Assembly: GCA_965230625.1 (NCBI GenBank)
Contig: CBDDLL010000001.1
Coordinates: 5,084,001-5,148,000, forward strand
Reading direction: 5' to 3'
From: Saccharicrinis sp965230625
Lineage (GTDB): Bacteria; Bacteroidota; Bacteroidia; Bacteroidales; Marinilabiliaceae
DNA: 64,000 nucleotides
A model generated the notes under the pieces. It did no database searches and was not told where the DNA came from. It worked only from the letters and a program-made list of their open reading frames with translations. The position numbers and the translations under genes were made by a program. The first letter of the stretch is position 1, and each line of letters opens with the position of its first letter. This document shows, one piece after another, positions 36,518-45,197 of the stretch.

Positions 36518-39500
36518 TTAATTTTTAACAATTAGTTTTTTAGTAGCTGTAACTCCACTTGATTTTATTATAACAAAATACATTCCTGGAGAAAGAGAAC
36601 TATCAAGCAACAAAGTACTTTCATTATTTATACCTCTCGATTGCATCACTTTACCAGCCAAATTATAAACCTCAACTGTTCCTGATAATGACTCCTCAAA
36701 TAATACCTCTACAGGTTCTCCTACTCTAACAGGATTTGGAGCTATTGTGATAGACTGATTAAAGTAATTTTCGTCAATAGCAGTAGGAACATATTGATTA
36801 ATATTATCTATCACAAGCCAACCTACTTCTTCCGAAGCATGTAGTTGCTCATCATCTTTTGACTTACCTTCCTGAACGATAATTTGTACTCCACTGCTAC
36901 TCAAAGATTGATACCTGATTGCACATGGATCTACTTCATTTATTGTTTGAACCTGAGCAAAAAATCCTGGTTCAATCAAAGAATTTGAAAATGGAATTGA
37001 ATACCAATCCTGGTTCACTGTGGCACCTGTTTTACCAACTTCAATATTATGACCAAACATAGTTCCTGTTCCAGAAGATAGGGCAAGAAAGTTTAACTCT
37101 TCGTTTCCATGCTCATCATCATTCTTTTCTTCTTCCTGAATTCTAAATGAACAATTTGTTTCTGTAATTGAATTAAAACGAATTACTGTGGTAGCCTTTC
37201 CACTATTAGTAACTTGTGTTCCTATAACAACAGGTACCTCTTCAAAAGCCTCAGGATAAGTATAGGTATTAAAGTTATGAGTAACTTTTGTTGATCTAAA
37301 TGCGTGTGCTTTTATATCACCAAATTGATAAGTACCAGGCTGCATTGCAACAAAAGAAACAGATTCATCCTTACCATGTTTTCCATCAAGATAATCCCAC
37401 TCCTTAACTAAAAACTCAAATCCTGTAGTAGTAACATTTCTTACCCTAATTAATGTTGGATCACTTCCTAGATTAGTTAAAGGAGACGCAACAACTATAG
37501 GCTTAACTGCAAATGGTTCAGAAAATAATACATTGTGCCATTGATCTTTTACCGACTGTTCTTGAGTAGTCTTTAACATTTGAATTTGAGCATCACCAGT
37601 ACAATATTTAACTTCAATAGTAGCTACATTTGAATAAGAAGATTCACCTCCTCCTGATTGGAAACTTTTAATTTTATATTTTGCCGTCTCTGCCCCAGTC
37701 CATGAATCATCATTAAAAGACTTTATAGATGGATCATTTAATGTTTCAATTACTTCATAAGCTCCTCCGTCTATTTTACGTTCGATATAATATCCATCAA
37801 TATTTCCTGATTGATCTTTCCATTTTAATTTTATCGTTCCTTCTGAAAGATTTGCCTCAAAATTATACGGCCTTGTAATTTCTAAATATCTTGGTACTTC
37901 TTCGTATTTAGGATTAAAGGCTTTAGGACTATTGTTATATTTATATATTTCACCAGCAGGTGTTAACGAACCATTCTTACGCGTCATTCTTCTTCCATCA
38001 CCTACCCAATTATATATTGAATAACGTTCTACAAAGGAACATGTATCTAACATATGAAGGAATCCTGGTATTTCTTTTTCTTGTATTGCCTCTGTTACTT
38101 TCTCAGTTTTATCTGTCCAATTTGCACCATTGTTCCATTCGGTAATCCAAATTGGTCGCTTACCACATCTATTGTGAATTGCTTTTAAACGATTATACAT
38201 TTGTTTAGGTGTTGTCCCTCCCAAATAATAATGCATCGCAATAAAGTCTACTCTAAAGTTAAGTTCTTCACAAGCATCCATAAAGTTATATAACCTGTTT
38301 ATTCCATCATCTGCAGGTGCTGGAGAACCTAATCTGAAGCCTGTTTTTAATAACTCTGGCCATTGGTTAATCATTTGTTCCAAAGTCATATTTGCCTGAT
38401 CCTTATGCGTTGGTTCATTAAAACCTAGTACATGATTAACATTTTTCTTTTTAGTTATTTGTCCATAACCAGGCCAAGAAGCATTGTGACGCATTGGTGC
38501 ATATTCAACATCCTGTGATGAACTTTTTCCTGCATTCCAAGCATAAAACCAATCCCCATCAATTTTTTTAACTGCTCCATATGCATCACCCCCGCACCAG
38601 CCTTTTTTACGAGGCCAACTCCACTTAAATACTTTTACAAAAGATACTTTGTCGATTAATGAAGCTGGTAATTCATTTACAATTAAATCTTCTTCATCTG
38701 CAATAAATACACGACTATAACCAGTTCCATCAGCATTTTGAGCCAATGTAGCCATCCATCCTTTTTTTAGCGTAAAAGATTTAATTGCATCATCGAAGGT
38801 TCCTAACATATGAGGTTTATTATCTGTAACCAAATTAGTATTACCTAATCCTAGCATTTCTCCAGTTTGGTTGGTTCCTTTGTAAACCTTAAAAGCTGTA
38901 TAATCTGATGCATGAGACATTAACACAGTTCCTTCTAAATACCTATCTACACGTAGGTTTTCATCAGCAACTGCAGCAGCTCCATCAACACTAAAATGTT
39001 TTAAGTAATTATTAATAACCACAGATGGTTTAATATGGTCGATGTATATCCAGGAGTTTCCGGCAGTTAAATTTAATATCGTACCATTAAATAAATCTTC
39101 AGTTCCTGTAATATGTGAAGTTGAATTATCCTGAACAGTTACAATCTTTTTAGAAATAACGTTGTTTGCGTTAACGTCACCAGAAATATTTAAGACATCA
39201 GTATACTCAGACGAACCTAATTCAATGGTGAATATTTTTACAGCTCCTGATTCAGATGTTACCTCTACTTTATAAGTCGCATCAACTAAATCTACATAAT
39301 TAGTTGGTTCTACATCTGTGCTGTTTAAAATTCGGTATGTAGCATAAGGAGAAACTTCTAAACCAGTCATTAACTGTACCACTGCAATATTTACAGGAAA
39401 ATTTGAAACTGTACCTGCAGTATTATCTACTGTAGCTTCAAAAATACTTGTAATTTCATTCTCTGTTGAGGATGAGCGAATTGATAATGTATATTCACTT

Positions 39501-40330
39501 GTTTGATTACCTGTAACCTGAACAACCATAGTTTCTGATAATGCTATACTTTGATCAGCAATTACCTCTTTAGTTGTTGCATCAATAATTTCTACCGTTG
39601 CTCCATGCTTAGTAATTAGTTTATTTTTAAACTCACTAACAGTCTGTCCCGGGGTTATATCAGTTATAGTAACCCCCGAATTGTCTAAATCACCATCAGA
39701 AACGCTTTCTAGTAACCAATTATCATATAACTCAAGAGAAAGATTATCTAACAAACATTCAAAATTATTGCTAGGATATGCGTCACTTGTACCAACTCTC
39801 ATTGCATAATATAAGTCTACATTTTGCCCAGCTGTTCCTGATACTGTAACTAACTCACCAGTACCTTGACAATACAATTCTGCTAAAGAGCCATTTAATC
39901 CTGAACCACAACCTTTCCAGGTAGAAACTCCTATTTTTACATCATTGCTATTTGGTTTATAATCTTGACCTGCGACTGGTGCAACATTGCTTAAATATGT
40001 TTGTGCATAAAAATTTTTATTAGCCGATGCAGTTTTAATGTCAGCATCAAGCTTATAAATTTTTCCAGCTTCAACTGTAACTTCTTGCCAAAATAATAGT
40101 TTGAATGGATTACTCGCATCTCCTACTATTCTTAAGCAACCTCCACTACCTCCTAAGGGTAAAGAACCACTATAATTAAATTCGTAATTACTATCTACTC
40201 CAGCACCATTTAAATCATAAACTGTCCAGCCACTAGCAGACTCCATCTCTCCATCCAATAATATATTTTGACCAAACATTATACTTGTGATCAAAAAAGA
40301 GAAAAATAAAAATGTAAATTTCAATTTCAT
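36518..40330 (-). CDS. GH128-like glycoside hydrolase with CBM, FN3, triple H-type-lectin-like repeats and T9SS domain
   Basis: A 1270-residue secreted enzyme. After the signal peptide (SIMFGQ) come a CBM4/9-like domain (about 22-203), two DUF5018-like beta domains (205-375) and a beta-sandwich that always precedes the catalytic unit in this type (about 390-560). The catalytic barrel spans about 565-800: LGFNEP with acid/base Glu639, HYYLGG, and IWITEWNNGANW with nucleophile Glu731. An FN3 domain follows (about 815-905). Three repeats (about 915-1000, 1010-1092, 1100-1175) carry the H-type lectin pattern (FAVKPIVVASP, IRVRNVTTTGFEF). A T9SS domain closes the protein (PNPVRVGEP, LSPGMYFVIIKSSG). 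Known GH128 enzymes cleave beta-1,3-glucans; a different beta-1,3-linked polymer is possible here. Bipartite leader copy 3 and an operator motif lie upstream. Confidence 0.85.
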   Translation of the reverse strand: MKLKFTFLFFSFLITSIMFGQNILLDGEMESASGWTVYDLNGAGVDSNYEFNYSGSLPLGGSGGCLRIVGDASNPFKLLFWQEVTVEAGKIYKLDADIKTASANKNFYAQTYLSNVAPVAGQDYKPNSNDVKIGVSTWKGCGSGLNGSLAELYCQGTGELVTVSGTAGQNVDLYYAMRVGTSDAYPSNNFECLLDNLSLELYDNWLLESVSDGDLDNSGVTITDITPGQTVSEFKNKLITKHGATVEIIDATTKEVIADQSIALSETMVVQVTGNQTSEYTLSIRSSSTENEITSIFEATVDNTAGTVSNFPVNIAVVQLMTGLEVSPYATYRILNSTDVEPTNYVDLVDATYKVEVTSESGAVKIFTIELGSSEYTDVLNISGDVNANNVISKKIVTVQDNSTSHITGTEDLFNGTILNLTAGNSWIYIDHIKPSVVINNYLKHFSVDGAAAVADENLRVDRYLEGTVLMSHASDYTAFKVYKGTNQTGEMLGLGNTNLVTDNKPHMLGTFDDAIKSFTLKKGWMATLAQNADGTGYSRVFIADEEDLIVNELPASLIDKVSFVKVFKWSWPRKKGWCGGDAYGAVKKIDGDWFYAWNAGKSSSQDVEYAPMRHNASWPGYGQITKKKNVNHVLGFNEPTHKDQANMTLEQMINQWPELLKTGFRLGSPAPADDGINRLYNFMDACEELNFRVDFIAMHYYLGGTTPKQMYNRLKAIHNRCGKRPIWITEWNNGANWTDKTEKVTEAIQEKEIPGFLHMLDTCSFVERYSIYNWVGDGRRMTRKNGSLTPAGEIYKYNNSPKAFNPKYEEVPRYLEITRPYNFEANLSEGTIKLKWKDQSGNIDGYYIERKIDGGAYEVIETLNDPSIKSFNDDSWTGAETAKYKIKSFQSGGGESSYSNVATIEVKYCTGDAQIQMLKTTQEQSVKDQWHNVLFSEPFAVKPIVVASPLTNLGSDPTLIRVRNVTTTGFEFLVKEWDYLDGKHGKDESVSFVAMQPGTYQFGDIKAHAFRSTKVTHNFNTYTYPEAFEEVPVVIGTQVTNSGKATTVIRFNSITETNCSFRIQEEEKNDDEHGNEELNFLALSSGTGTMFGHNIEVGKTGATVNQDWYSIPFSNSLIEPGFFAQVQTINEVDPCAIRYQSLSSSGVQIIVQEGKSKDDEQLHASEEVGWLVIDNINQYVPTAIDENYFNQSITIAPNPVRVGEPVEVLFEESLSGTVEVYNLAGKVMQSRGINNESTLLLDSSLSPGMYFVIIKSSGVTATKKLIVKN

Positions 40331-40352
40331 GTGTATAGATTTTATTTTTTAA

Positions 40353-40420
40353 TTGTTACATGAAACTCGCCATCTTATGAATACTTTTTAATTAAGAAAT
40401 ATCATTCAGGCTAGTTTCAT
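40353..40420 (-). promoter_or_regulatory. Bipartite leader element, copy 3 (upstream of the GH128-like gene)
   Basis: On the minus strand ATGAAACTAGCC (40409-40420) and GGCGAGTTTCATGTAACAA (40353-40371) are inverted repeats of each other with one mismatch over 12 bp, so they could form a long-range stem. The second box ends 22 nt before the ATG. Confidence 0.5.
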
Positions 40421-40532
40421 AATTTTTAAAGTTCATTTAAGGAAAACTTGAATTAAAACTAACATACCAACGTTAAAATCATTCTGAATTTTAAATCAAA
40501 AATTCTTACCACCACTTTTCTTATCGATTCAT

Positions 40533-40563
40533 TTGACTTATTTGTTCAAGATTGAACAAATAA
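40533..40563. promoter_or_regulatory. Palindromic operator candidate between divergent genes
   Basis: TTGACTTATTTGTTCA (40533-40548) overlaps a perfect 12-bp palindrome, TTATTTGTTCAA-GA-TTGAACAAATAA (40538-40563). It therefore presents the motif on both strands, between the GH128-like gene (minus) and the Mut7-C gene (plus). The 16-mer is identical to the one at 33231-33246. Confidence 0.6.
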
Positions 40564-40613
40564 ACGTTTCTAATTATCTTATAATAAATTAAGAGTAGTA
40601 AATTAGAGGGTAT

Positions 40614-41384
40614 ATGAAGATAAATGGTATCAAATACAAAAAAGTATATTTCAGATTTTATGCTGAATTAAATGACTTTCTTCCTAATGAAAAGAAACAG
40701 CATTTATTTGAACATTTGTTTGCTGGTCCATTAAAAGTTCAAGAAGCTATTTTATCATTAAAAGTACCTTTATCCGAAGTTGATTTGATATTAGTAAACG
40801 GAGAGTCAGAAAAATTTGATTACTGGCTTAATGATGAAGACTATATTTCGGTTTACCCAATGTTCGAAAGTTTAGATATTTCAACATTAAATTCTCTCAG
40901 ACCTCAACCTTTAAGAGTAACCCAATTTATTTTAGATGCTCATTTAGGAAAACTTGCCAAATATTTAAGAATGGCAGGTTTTGATACTTTATATGACGGC
41001 AACTATGAAGACAATGAAATTATTGACATTTCGGTTAAAACAGGACGAATTATTCTAACTCGTGATAAGGCAATGCTAAGATCAAAGCGAGTAAACCACG
41101 GATATTACATTAGAAACATCCAACCAATTAAACAATTTAAAGAAGTTATAACAAAATTTGATCTTATATCTCAATTTAAGATTCTTAGCAGATGTTTATT
41201 ATGTAACCTGCTATTAGTTAAAGAAAGTAAAGAAAATGCCAAAACTATTTTATCATCTGATATAATACTACGTTTTGATCATTTTTTTAGATGCCCTGAA
41301 TGTAATCGTATTTATTGGAAAGGAAGCCATTATGATAGAATGAACAATTTTATTTGTAATATTATTAATGATTCAAAGTCTTAA
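40614..41384 (+). CDS. Mut7-C RNase domain protein with N-terminal ubiquitin-like domain
   Basis: A 256-residue cytoplasmic protein. Residues about 1-88 fit the Mut7-C ubiquitin-like domain (KVYFRFYAELNDFLP, VDLILVNGES, ISVYPMFE). Residues about 97-250 fit the Mut7-C RNase/PIN-like domain: FILDAHLGKLAKYLRMAGFDTLYD with the N-terminal Asp, then IILTRDKAML, and a zinc-ribbon pair CLLC ... CPEC. The family is predicted to cut or bind RNA; the true substrate in bacteria is not established. It is not a PUL-type gene, and no partner is evident. It is transcribed alone with about 50 bp between the operator candidate and its start, and is followed by the inverted-repeat element at 41480-41619. Confidence 0.88.
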   Translation: MKINGIKYKKVYFRFYAELNDFLPNEKKQHLFEHLFAGPLKVQEAILSLKVPLSEVDLILVNGESEKFDYWLNDEDYISVYPMFESLDISTLNSLRPQPLRVTQFILDAHLGKLAKYLRMAGFDTLYDGNYEDNEIIDISVKTGRIILTRDKAMLRSKRVNHGYYIRNIQPIKQFKEVITKFDLISQFKILSRCLLCNLLLVKESKENAKTILSSDIILRFDHFFRCPECNRIYWKGSHYDRMNNFICNIINDSKS

Positions 41385-41479
41385 TTTGAAAAACAACAAC
41401 TTTTCACCTCAAAAACAACAAATTACATCTAATAACTAATAGACATTCCTTTTAATATTTCGTAAATTTATATAGTGCC

Positions 41480-41619
41480 TGCAAGAAAACTACCTTTTTT
41501 TAGTCTTTGATAAGAAAGCTTCAAAGACAAGGCTTGTGAAGCCTGAAAAAACGGAGTTTAACTTGTGTAAATGAGTATTTTTCTGGCAAGCGTAACGCAG
41601 TATTTGGCGTTTTCTTGCA
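41480..41619. repeat. Inverted-repeat-bounded non-coding element, about 140 bp
   Basis: The element is bounded by perfect 11-bp inverted repeats TGCAAGAAAAC (41480-41490) and GTTTTCTTGCA (41609-41619). Inside is AGGCTTGTGAAGCCT, a 6-bp stem with a 3-nt loop, and a more GC-rich stretch than the surroundings (CTGGCAAGCGTAACGCAG). There is no ORF. It could be a small non-autonomous mobile element or a structured RNA. Only one copy is in this window. Confidence 0.55.
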
Positions 41620-41665
41620 ATGAGTATATAAACAACTATCATATTTTAATTTTATTTAATTTAAT

Positions 41666-42370
41666 ATGAAGCGATCCTTAATCTTACCAATAATTATACT
41701 TTTTTTAATTGTATATGATATTATATCTCAACAAAAGGATGAATTTGAAAAAAGCAGGGAATTGATGGTTGAAGATCAAATTAGTCCAAGAGGAATAACA
41801 GACAAAGCCACGTTAAGAGCAATGTCGAAAGTACCTCGTCATTTATTTGTTCCAGATGGTTATGTAAAACGAGCCTATGACGACGGCCCATTACCTATTG
41901 GATATGGACAAACTATTTCGCAACCTTTTATTGTAGCTTATATGACCCAGGCTATTCATCTTAAACCCGAATTTAAAGTACTGGAAGTAGGTACTGGTTC
42001 TGGTTACCAGGCTGCCATCCTTGCCGAAATTGTTGATAGTGTATTTACTATTGAAATAATCCCAGAACTAGGAGATAAAGCTTCTGATCTTCTTAGCCGA
42101 ATTGGGTATAAAAACATTTTGGTTAAAACAGCCGATGGTTATGATGGTTGGAAAGAACATGCTCCCTATGATGCTATTATCGTGACTGCTGCTGCATCAT
42201 ATATTCCTCCTCCACTAATTGAGCAGCTAAAAGTAAACGGACTTATGATAATACCTGTGGGAAATCCATTCCAGGTTCAAAAATTAGTGCTTGTAAGAAA
42301 AAAGGAATCCAAATTCACTACTAAAACTTTATTACCTGTAAGATTTGTTCCTTTTACCCGCTCAAAATGA
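41666..42370 (+). CDS. pcm: Exported protein-L-isoaspartate O-methyltransferase
   Basis: A 234-residue SAM-dependent methyltransferase that marks isoaspartyl residues in damaged proteins for repair. The family core is clear: MVEDQISPRGI, VPRHLFVP, YDDGPLPIGYGQTISQPFIVAYM, the SAM loop VLEVGTGSGYQAAILAE, and YDAIIVTAAASYIPPPLIEQL. In front of it is a hydrophobic N-terminus (MKRSLILPIIILFLIVYDI) that looks like a signal peptide or anchor, so the enzyme probably acts outside the cytoplasm. That is odd for a SAM-dependent enzyme and leaves open how it gets its cofactor. Its stop codon overlaps the next start (ATGA), so the two genes are translationally coupled. Confidence 0.9.
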   Translation: MKRSLILPIIILFLIVYDIISQQKDEFEKSRELMVEDQISPRGITDKATLRAMSKVPRHLFVPDGYVKRAYDDGPLPIGYGQTISQPFIVAYMTQAIHLKPEFKVLEVGTGSGYQAAILAEIVDSVFTIEIIPELGDKASDLLSRIGYKNILVKTADGYDGWKEHAPYDAIIVTAAASYIPPPLIEQLKVNGLMIIPVGNPFQVQKLVLVRKKESKFTTKTLLPVRFVPFTRSK

Positions 42371-44739
42371 ACTGGGAGTATTCAAAACTATATATAAGTC
42401 TGGCATTGTTATCCATATCTGTTATTGGATACCAATTGACATTAATACAAGTACTTTCTATTCAACAATGGCACTACATGGCCTTTTTAATTATATCAGT
42501 TGCATTACTGGCATTTGGTGCCTCGGGAGTAATATTGGCTATTTTTAAAGATCAAATTTTAAATAATTACAGCCAAATTTATTCCATTTTATTAATCTCT
42601 ACATGTATTACTATGCTATTAGCTCCAATATTAACAGGTAGTTCATGGCTTCAGTTTGATACTTATCTTGTATTTACAGATTATCGGCATATTATTCGCT
42701 TAGCTTTTACTTGCTTACTATATTTTATTCCTTTTTTATGTTCTGCTATTGCTATTGGAATGACATTTACAAAGTATTCTGATAAGATAGGAAGGCTCTA
42801 TTTTTCAAATTTGCTTGGTTCAGGTATCGGTGGTATAGTAACAGTAGGTTTAATGTGGAAATTTTTACCTCATCATCTTCCTATAACCAATGCTATTTTT
42901 CCTCTTGTAGGATACATTATTTATAGTAAAATAAACACTCCGCTCCACAAAATTACGCTAACTGGAGCTTTATGTTTAATTATTGCCTGCATCATATTTG
43001 CCCCTGAGTTTAAACCATCACAATATAAAAGTTGGAGCAAAACCATTAATCTCCCTAAAAGTAAAGCAGAAACTATCCGAAACACCCCTTATGGATTGGT
43101 TCAAACTGTATCTTCACCAGTTATTCGTTATGCTCCTTCGGTTAGTTTACAAAACACCAAATCCATACCGCAAGCAAGGATGGTATTTGTAAACGGAGAA
43201 GCTGTTGGTTACATTCCTTCTGATTCTGTAGATAATTCATTTCTGATATTAGATAGTAGCCCAATAGCACTTACTTATTATCTTGGTTATCGAAACAAAT
43301 CGCTTATTCTTAAATCTGGTTTGGGAGAGCATGTATTCATGGCATTAAACAATCAATCTAAACATATTACTGCTGTTGAAATGAATCCAACATTAATTAA
43401 TATGAGTAATTACCAGATAAATAAAGTGAATCACAACTCATATATTAATTTCCAAAACACAACAACCAGATCTTTTTTAAAACAAGATACAACACTCTAC
43501 GATGCCATTGTTTTTCCTATAACTGGCTCTTTTTATGGAACAACTGGTTTATATGCCATCGAAGAACAAAACTGGTTAACTATTGAAGCATTTAATGATG
43601 TTTGGAAAAGACTTAACAATAATGGAGCATTATGCATTTCTTGCTGGTTAGATTATCCATATCGTACTCCATTAAAGCTAGTTGCTACTATAGATGAAAT
43701 GCTAAAACAACAGGTCAACTCAACATATAATCATTTGATAGGCGTTAAAAACTGGAACCTTCTTACGCTAATAGTTAAACGCACACCTTTCAGTGATTTT
43801 GAAATTGATCGCACCAAGTATTTTTGCGATTCTTTATTGTTTGACCCAATATTTTTTAACCAACACGATAAATTACAAAACAATATATTGCACCAATCAA
43901 CCGATACTCTTTTCAGTAGCTTTCTCAAAGAATTAACCGGATTCGAAAAAGAAAAATTTTACAAATCGTATCCTTTTCGCATAAATCCTACAACAGATAA
44001 CAAACCCTATTTCTCACAATTTTTAAAACCAGGTTCAATTTCCAAAATCTATAAAAACTATAATTTAAATTCTGTACCTTATTTTGAACTAGGATATCTT
44101 ATTGCTATTATAACAGTAATCCTGGTACTTATATTAGGTGTCCTATTTATTCTTACCCCACTAGTACTTATTAAACACACCAAAACACAATATAACACTT
44201 TGATATATTTTGCTTTAATCGGAATGGGTTATATGTTTACCGAAATGGTATTAATTCATCAGTTTAATATATACTTTGGTAATCCGGTTTATTCTGTAGC
44301 TATTGTTATATGTGCTCTACTCATGTCCTCCGGCTTAGGTAGTTTTTATTCAAAAAAAATAATACCAATAAATAAAATTTGGATAGCTCCTCTATCTATC
44401 TCAATTATTCTTATAATATTCATAATATTTCTACCGCATTTTATAAGCATCTCACTACCTCTAACATACCCTTATAAAATAATATTTAGTGTTATCACAA
44501 TAGGAATTTTAGGCTTTTTTATGGGTATACCATTTCCCATAGCCATATCAAAGCTTGCTTTACAATCAAACAATAAAATACCTGCCGCTTGGGCTATTAA
44601 CGGTTTTTTCTCTGTTATCGCTACTCCTTTAGCTATAATATTATCTATTGAAGTTGGTTTTTCTGGACTGTTTAAATTTAGTGTATTTTGTTATTTGTTA
44701 GCTTGCATACATAGTATTTTTAAGAACAGAATTTATTAA
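42367..44739 (+). CDS. Membrane-embedded spermidine-synthase-like protein
   Basis: A 790-residue integral membrane protein. About six or seven helices occupy residues 1-205 (ALLSISVIGYQLTLIQVLS, FLIISVALLAFGASGVILAI). A soluble Rossmann-type domain resembling spermidine synthase follows at about 215-555 (SLILKSGLGEHVFMALNNQ, ITAVEMNPTLINMSNYQI, YDAIVFPITGSFYG), and about six further helices run from 570 to the end (GYMFTEMVLIHQF, ILGFFMGIPFPIAISKLAL). The SAM-binding glycine motif is reduced (KSGLGEHVF), so catalytic polyamine synthesis is doubtful. The gene overlaps the exported methyltransferase by 4 bp. A joint role, such as supplying or handling SAM-like substrates across the membrane, is speculation. 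Confidence 0.82.
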   Translation: MNWEYSKLYISLALLSISVIGYQLTLIQVLSIQQWHYMAFLIISVALLAFGASGVILAIFKDQILNNYSQIYSILLISTCITMLLAPILTGSSWLQFDTYLVFTDYRHIIRLAFTCLLYFIPFLCSAIAIGMTFTKYSDKIGRLYFSNLLGSGIGGIVTVGLMWKFLPHHLPITNAIFPLVGYIIYSKINTPLHKITLTGALCLIIACIIFAPEFKPSQYKSWSKTINLPKSKAETIRNTPYGLVQTVSSPVIRYAPSVSLQNTKSIPQARMVFVNGEAVGYIPSDSVDNSFLILDSSPIALTYYLGYRNKSLILKSGLGEHVFMALNNQSKHITAVEMNPTLINMSNYQINKVNHNSYINFQNTTTRSFLKQDTTLYDAIVFPITGSFYGTTGLYAIEEQNWLTIEAFNDVWKRLNNNGALCISCWLDYPYRTPLKLVATIDEMLKQQVNSTYNHLIGVKNWNLLTLIVKRTPFSDFEIDRTKYFCDSLLFDPIFFNQHDKLQNNILHQSTDTLFSSFLKELTGFEKEKFYKSYPFRINPTTDNKPYFSQFLKPGSISKIYKNYNLNSVPYFELGYLIAIITVILVLILGVLFILTPLVLIKHTKTQYNTLIYFALIGMGYMFTEMVLIHQFNIYFGNPVYSVAIVICALLMSSGLGSFYSKKIIPINKIWIAPLSISIILIIFIIFLPHFISISLPLTYPYKIIFSVITIGILGFFMGIPFPIAISKLALQSNNKIPAAWAINGFFSVIATPLAIILSIEVGFSGLFKFSVFCYLLACIHSIFKNRIY

Positions 44740-44894
44740 ATTTCGCTTTTAAATTTTATCTCCAAACATCGCATTCAAATCTTAATTACCATTATTACAT
44801 TAACTTTCATTCAATATTTTCAATACGAGAAATAGCTAAATTGACATATAAATAAGAATTATTTGGCATATAAATGGCAAATAATGCAATTTTA

Positions 44895-45197
44895 AAAACT
44901 ACTATTTGTTTAACATTTAATAATACTTACCTTATTGATTATTTTCATCAATTTTTCTTTATTTGCACTGCATTTCTTAAATCTCACAAACAAGAAAAAC
45001 ATTGAATATGAATAACAACTTAACCAAACAAATAAACTATGATTAAAACACAAAATTTACTCGCCACAAAAGAATGATGCTCCAGTCAGAAGTACCTTTA
45101 AAATGGAGCAATTCTATTTAAATAATATTATTTTTTAACTAGCACAAGAGCCATTATTAAGATATAAGGCTTTGTTGTGCATAATCTAATTATAAAA
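44895..45197 (+). promoter_or_regulatory. Structured leader of tail-fibre-like gene, copy 1
   Basis: Non-coding sequence homologous to 61450-61751. Both contain TTTAACATTTAATAATACTT, then CTTTATTTGCA (a possible promoter core), a short stretch around AACAA...AAACTATGA, then two hairpins. Here the hairpins are GCTCCA...TGGAGC (about 45089-45117) and GCACAAGAGCC...GGCTTTGTTGTGC (45142-45180). The last hairpin ends 17 nt before the ATG at 45198. Confidence 0.5.

Noticed and set aside
36518..40330. Calling the GH128-like protein an agarase because of the H-lectin-like repeats
   Set aside because: The catalytic barrel has the LGFNEP and WITEW pattern of the GH128/asl1 type, not the motifs of GH16, GH50, GH86 or GH118 agarases.
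42367..44739. A functional spermidine synthase
   Set aside because: The SAM-loop glycine motif is eroded and the domain is embedded between about 13 membrane helices, unlike soluble SpeE.
45177..45197. Longer start for tail-fibre-like gene 1 (ATG at 45177)
   Set aside because: This ATG lies in the descending arm of a leader hairpin that is conserved in the paralogue; the signal peptide begins at 45198.
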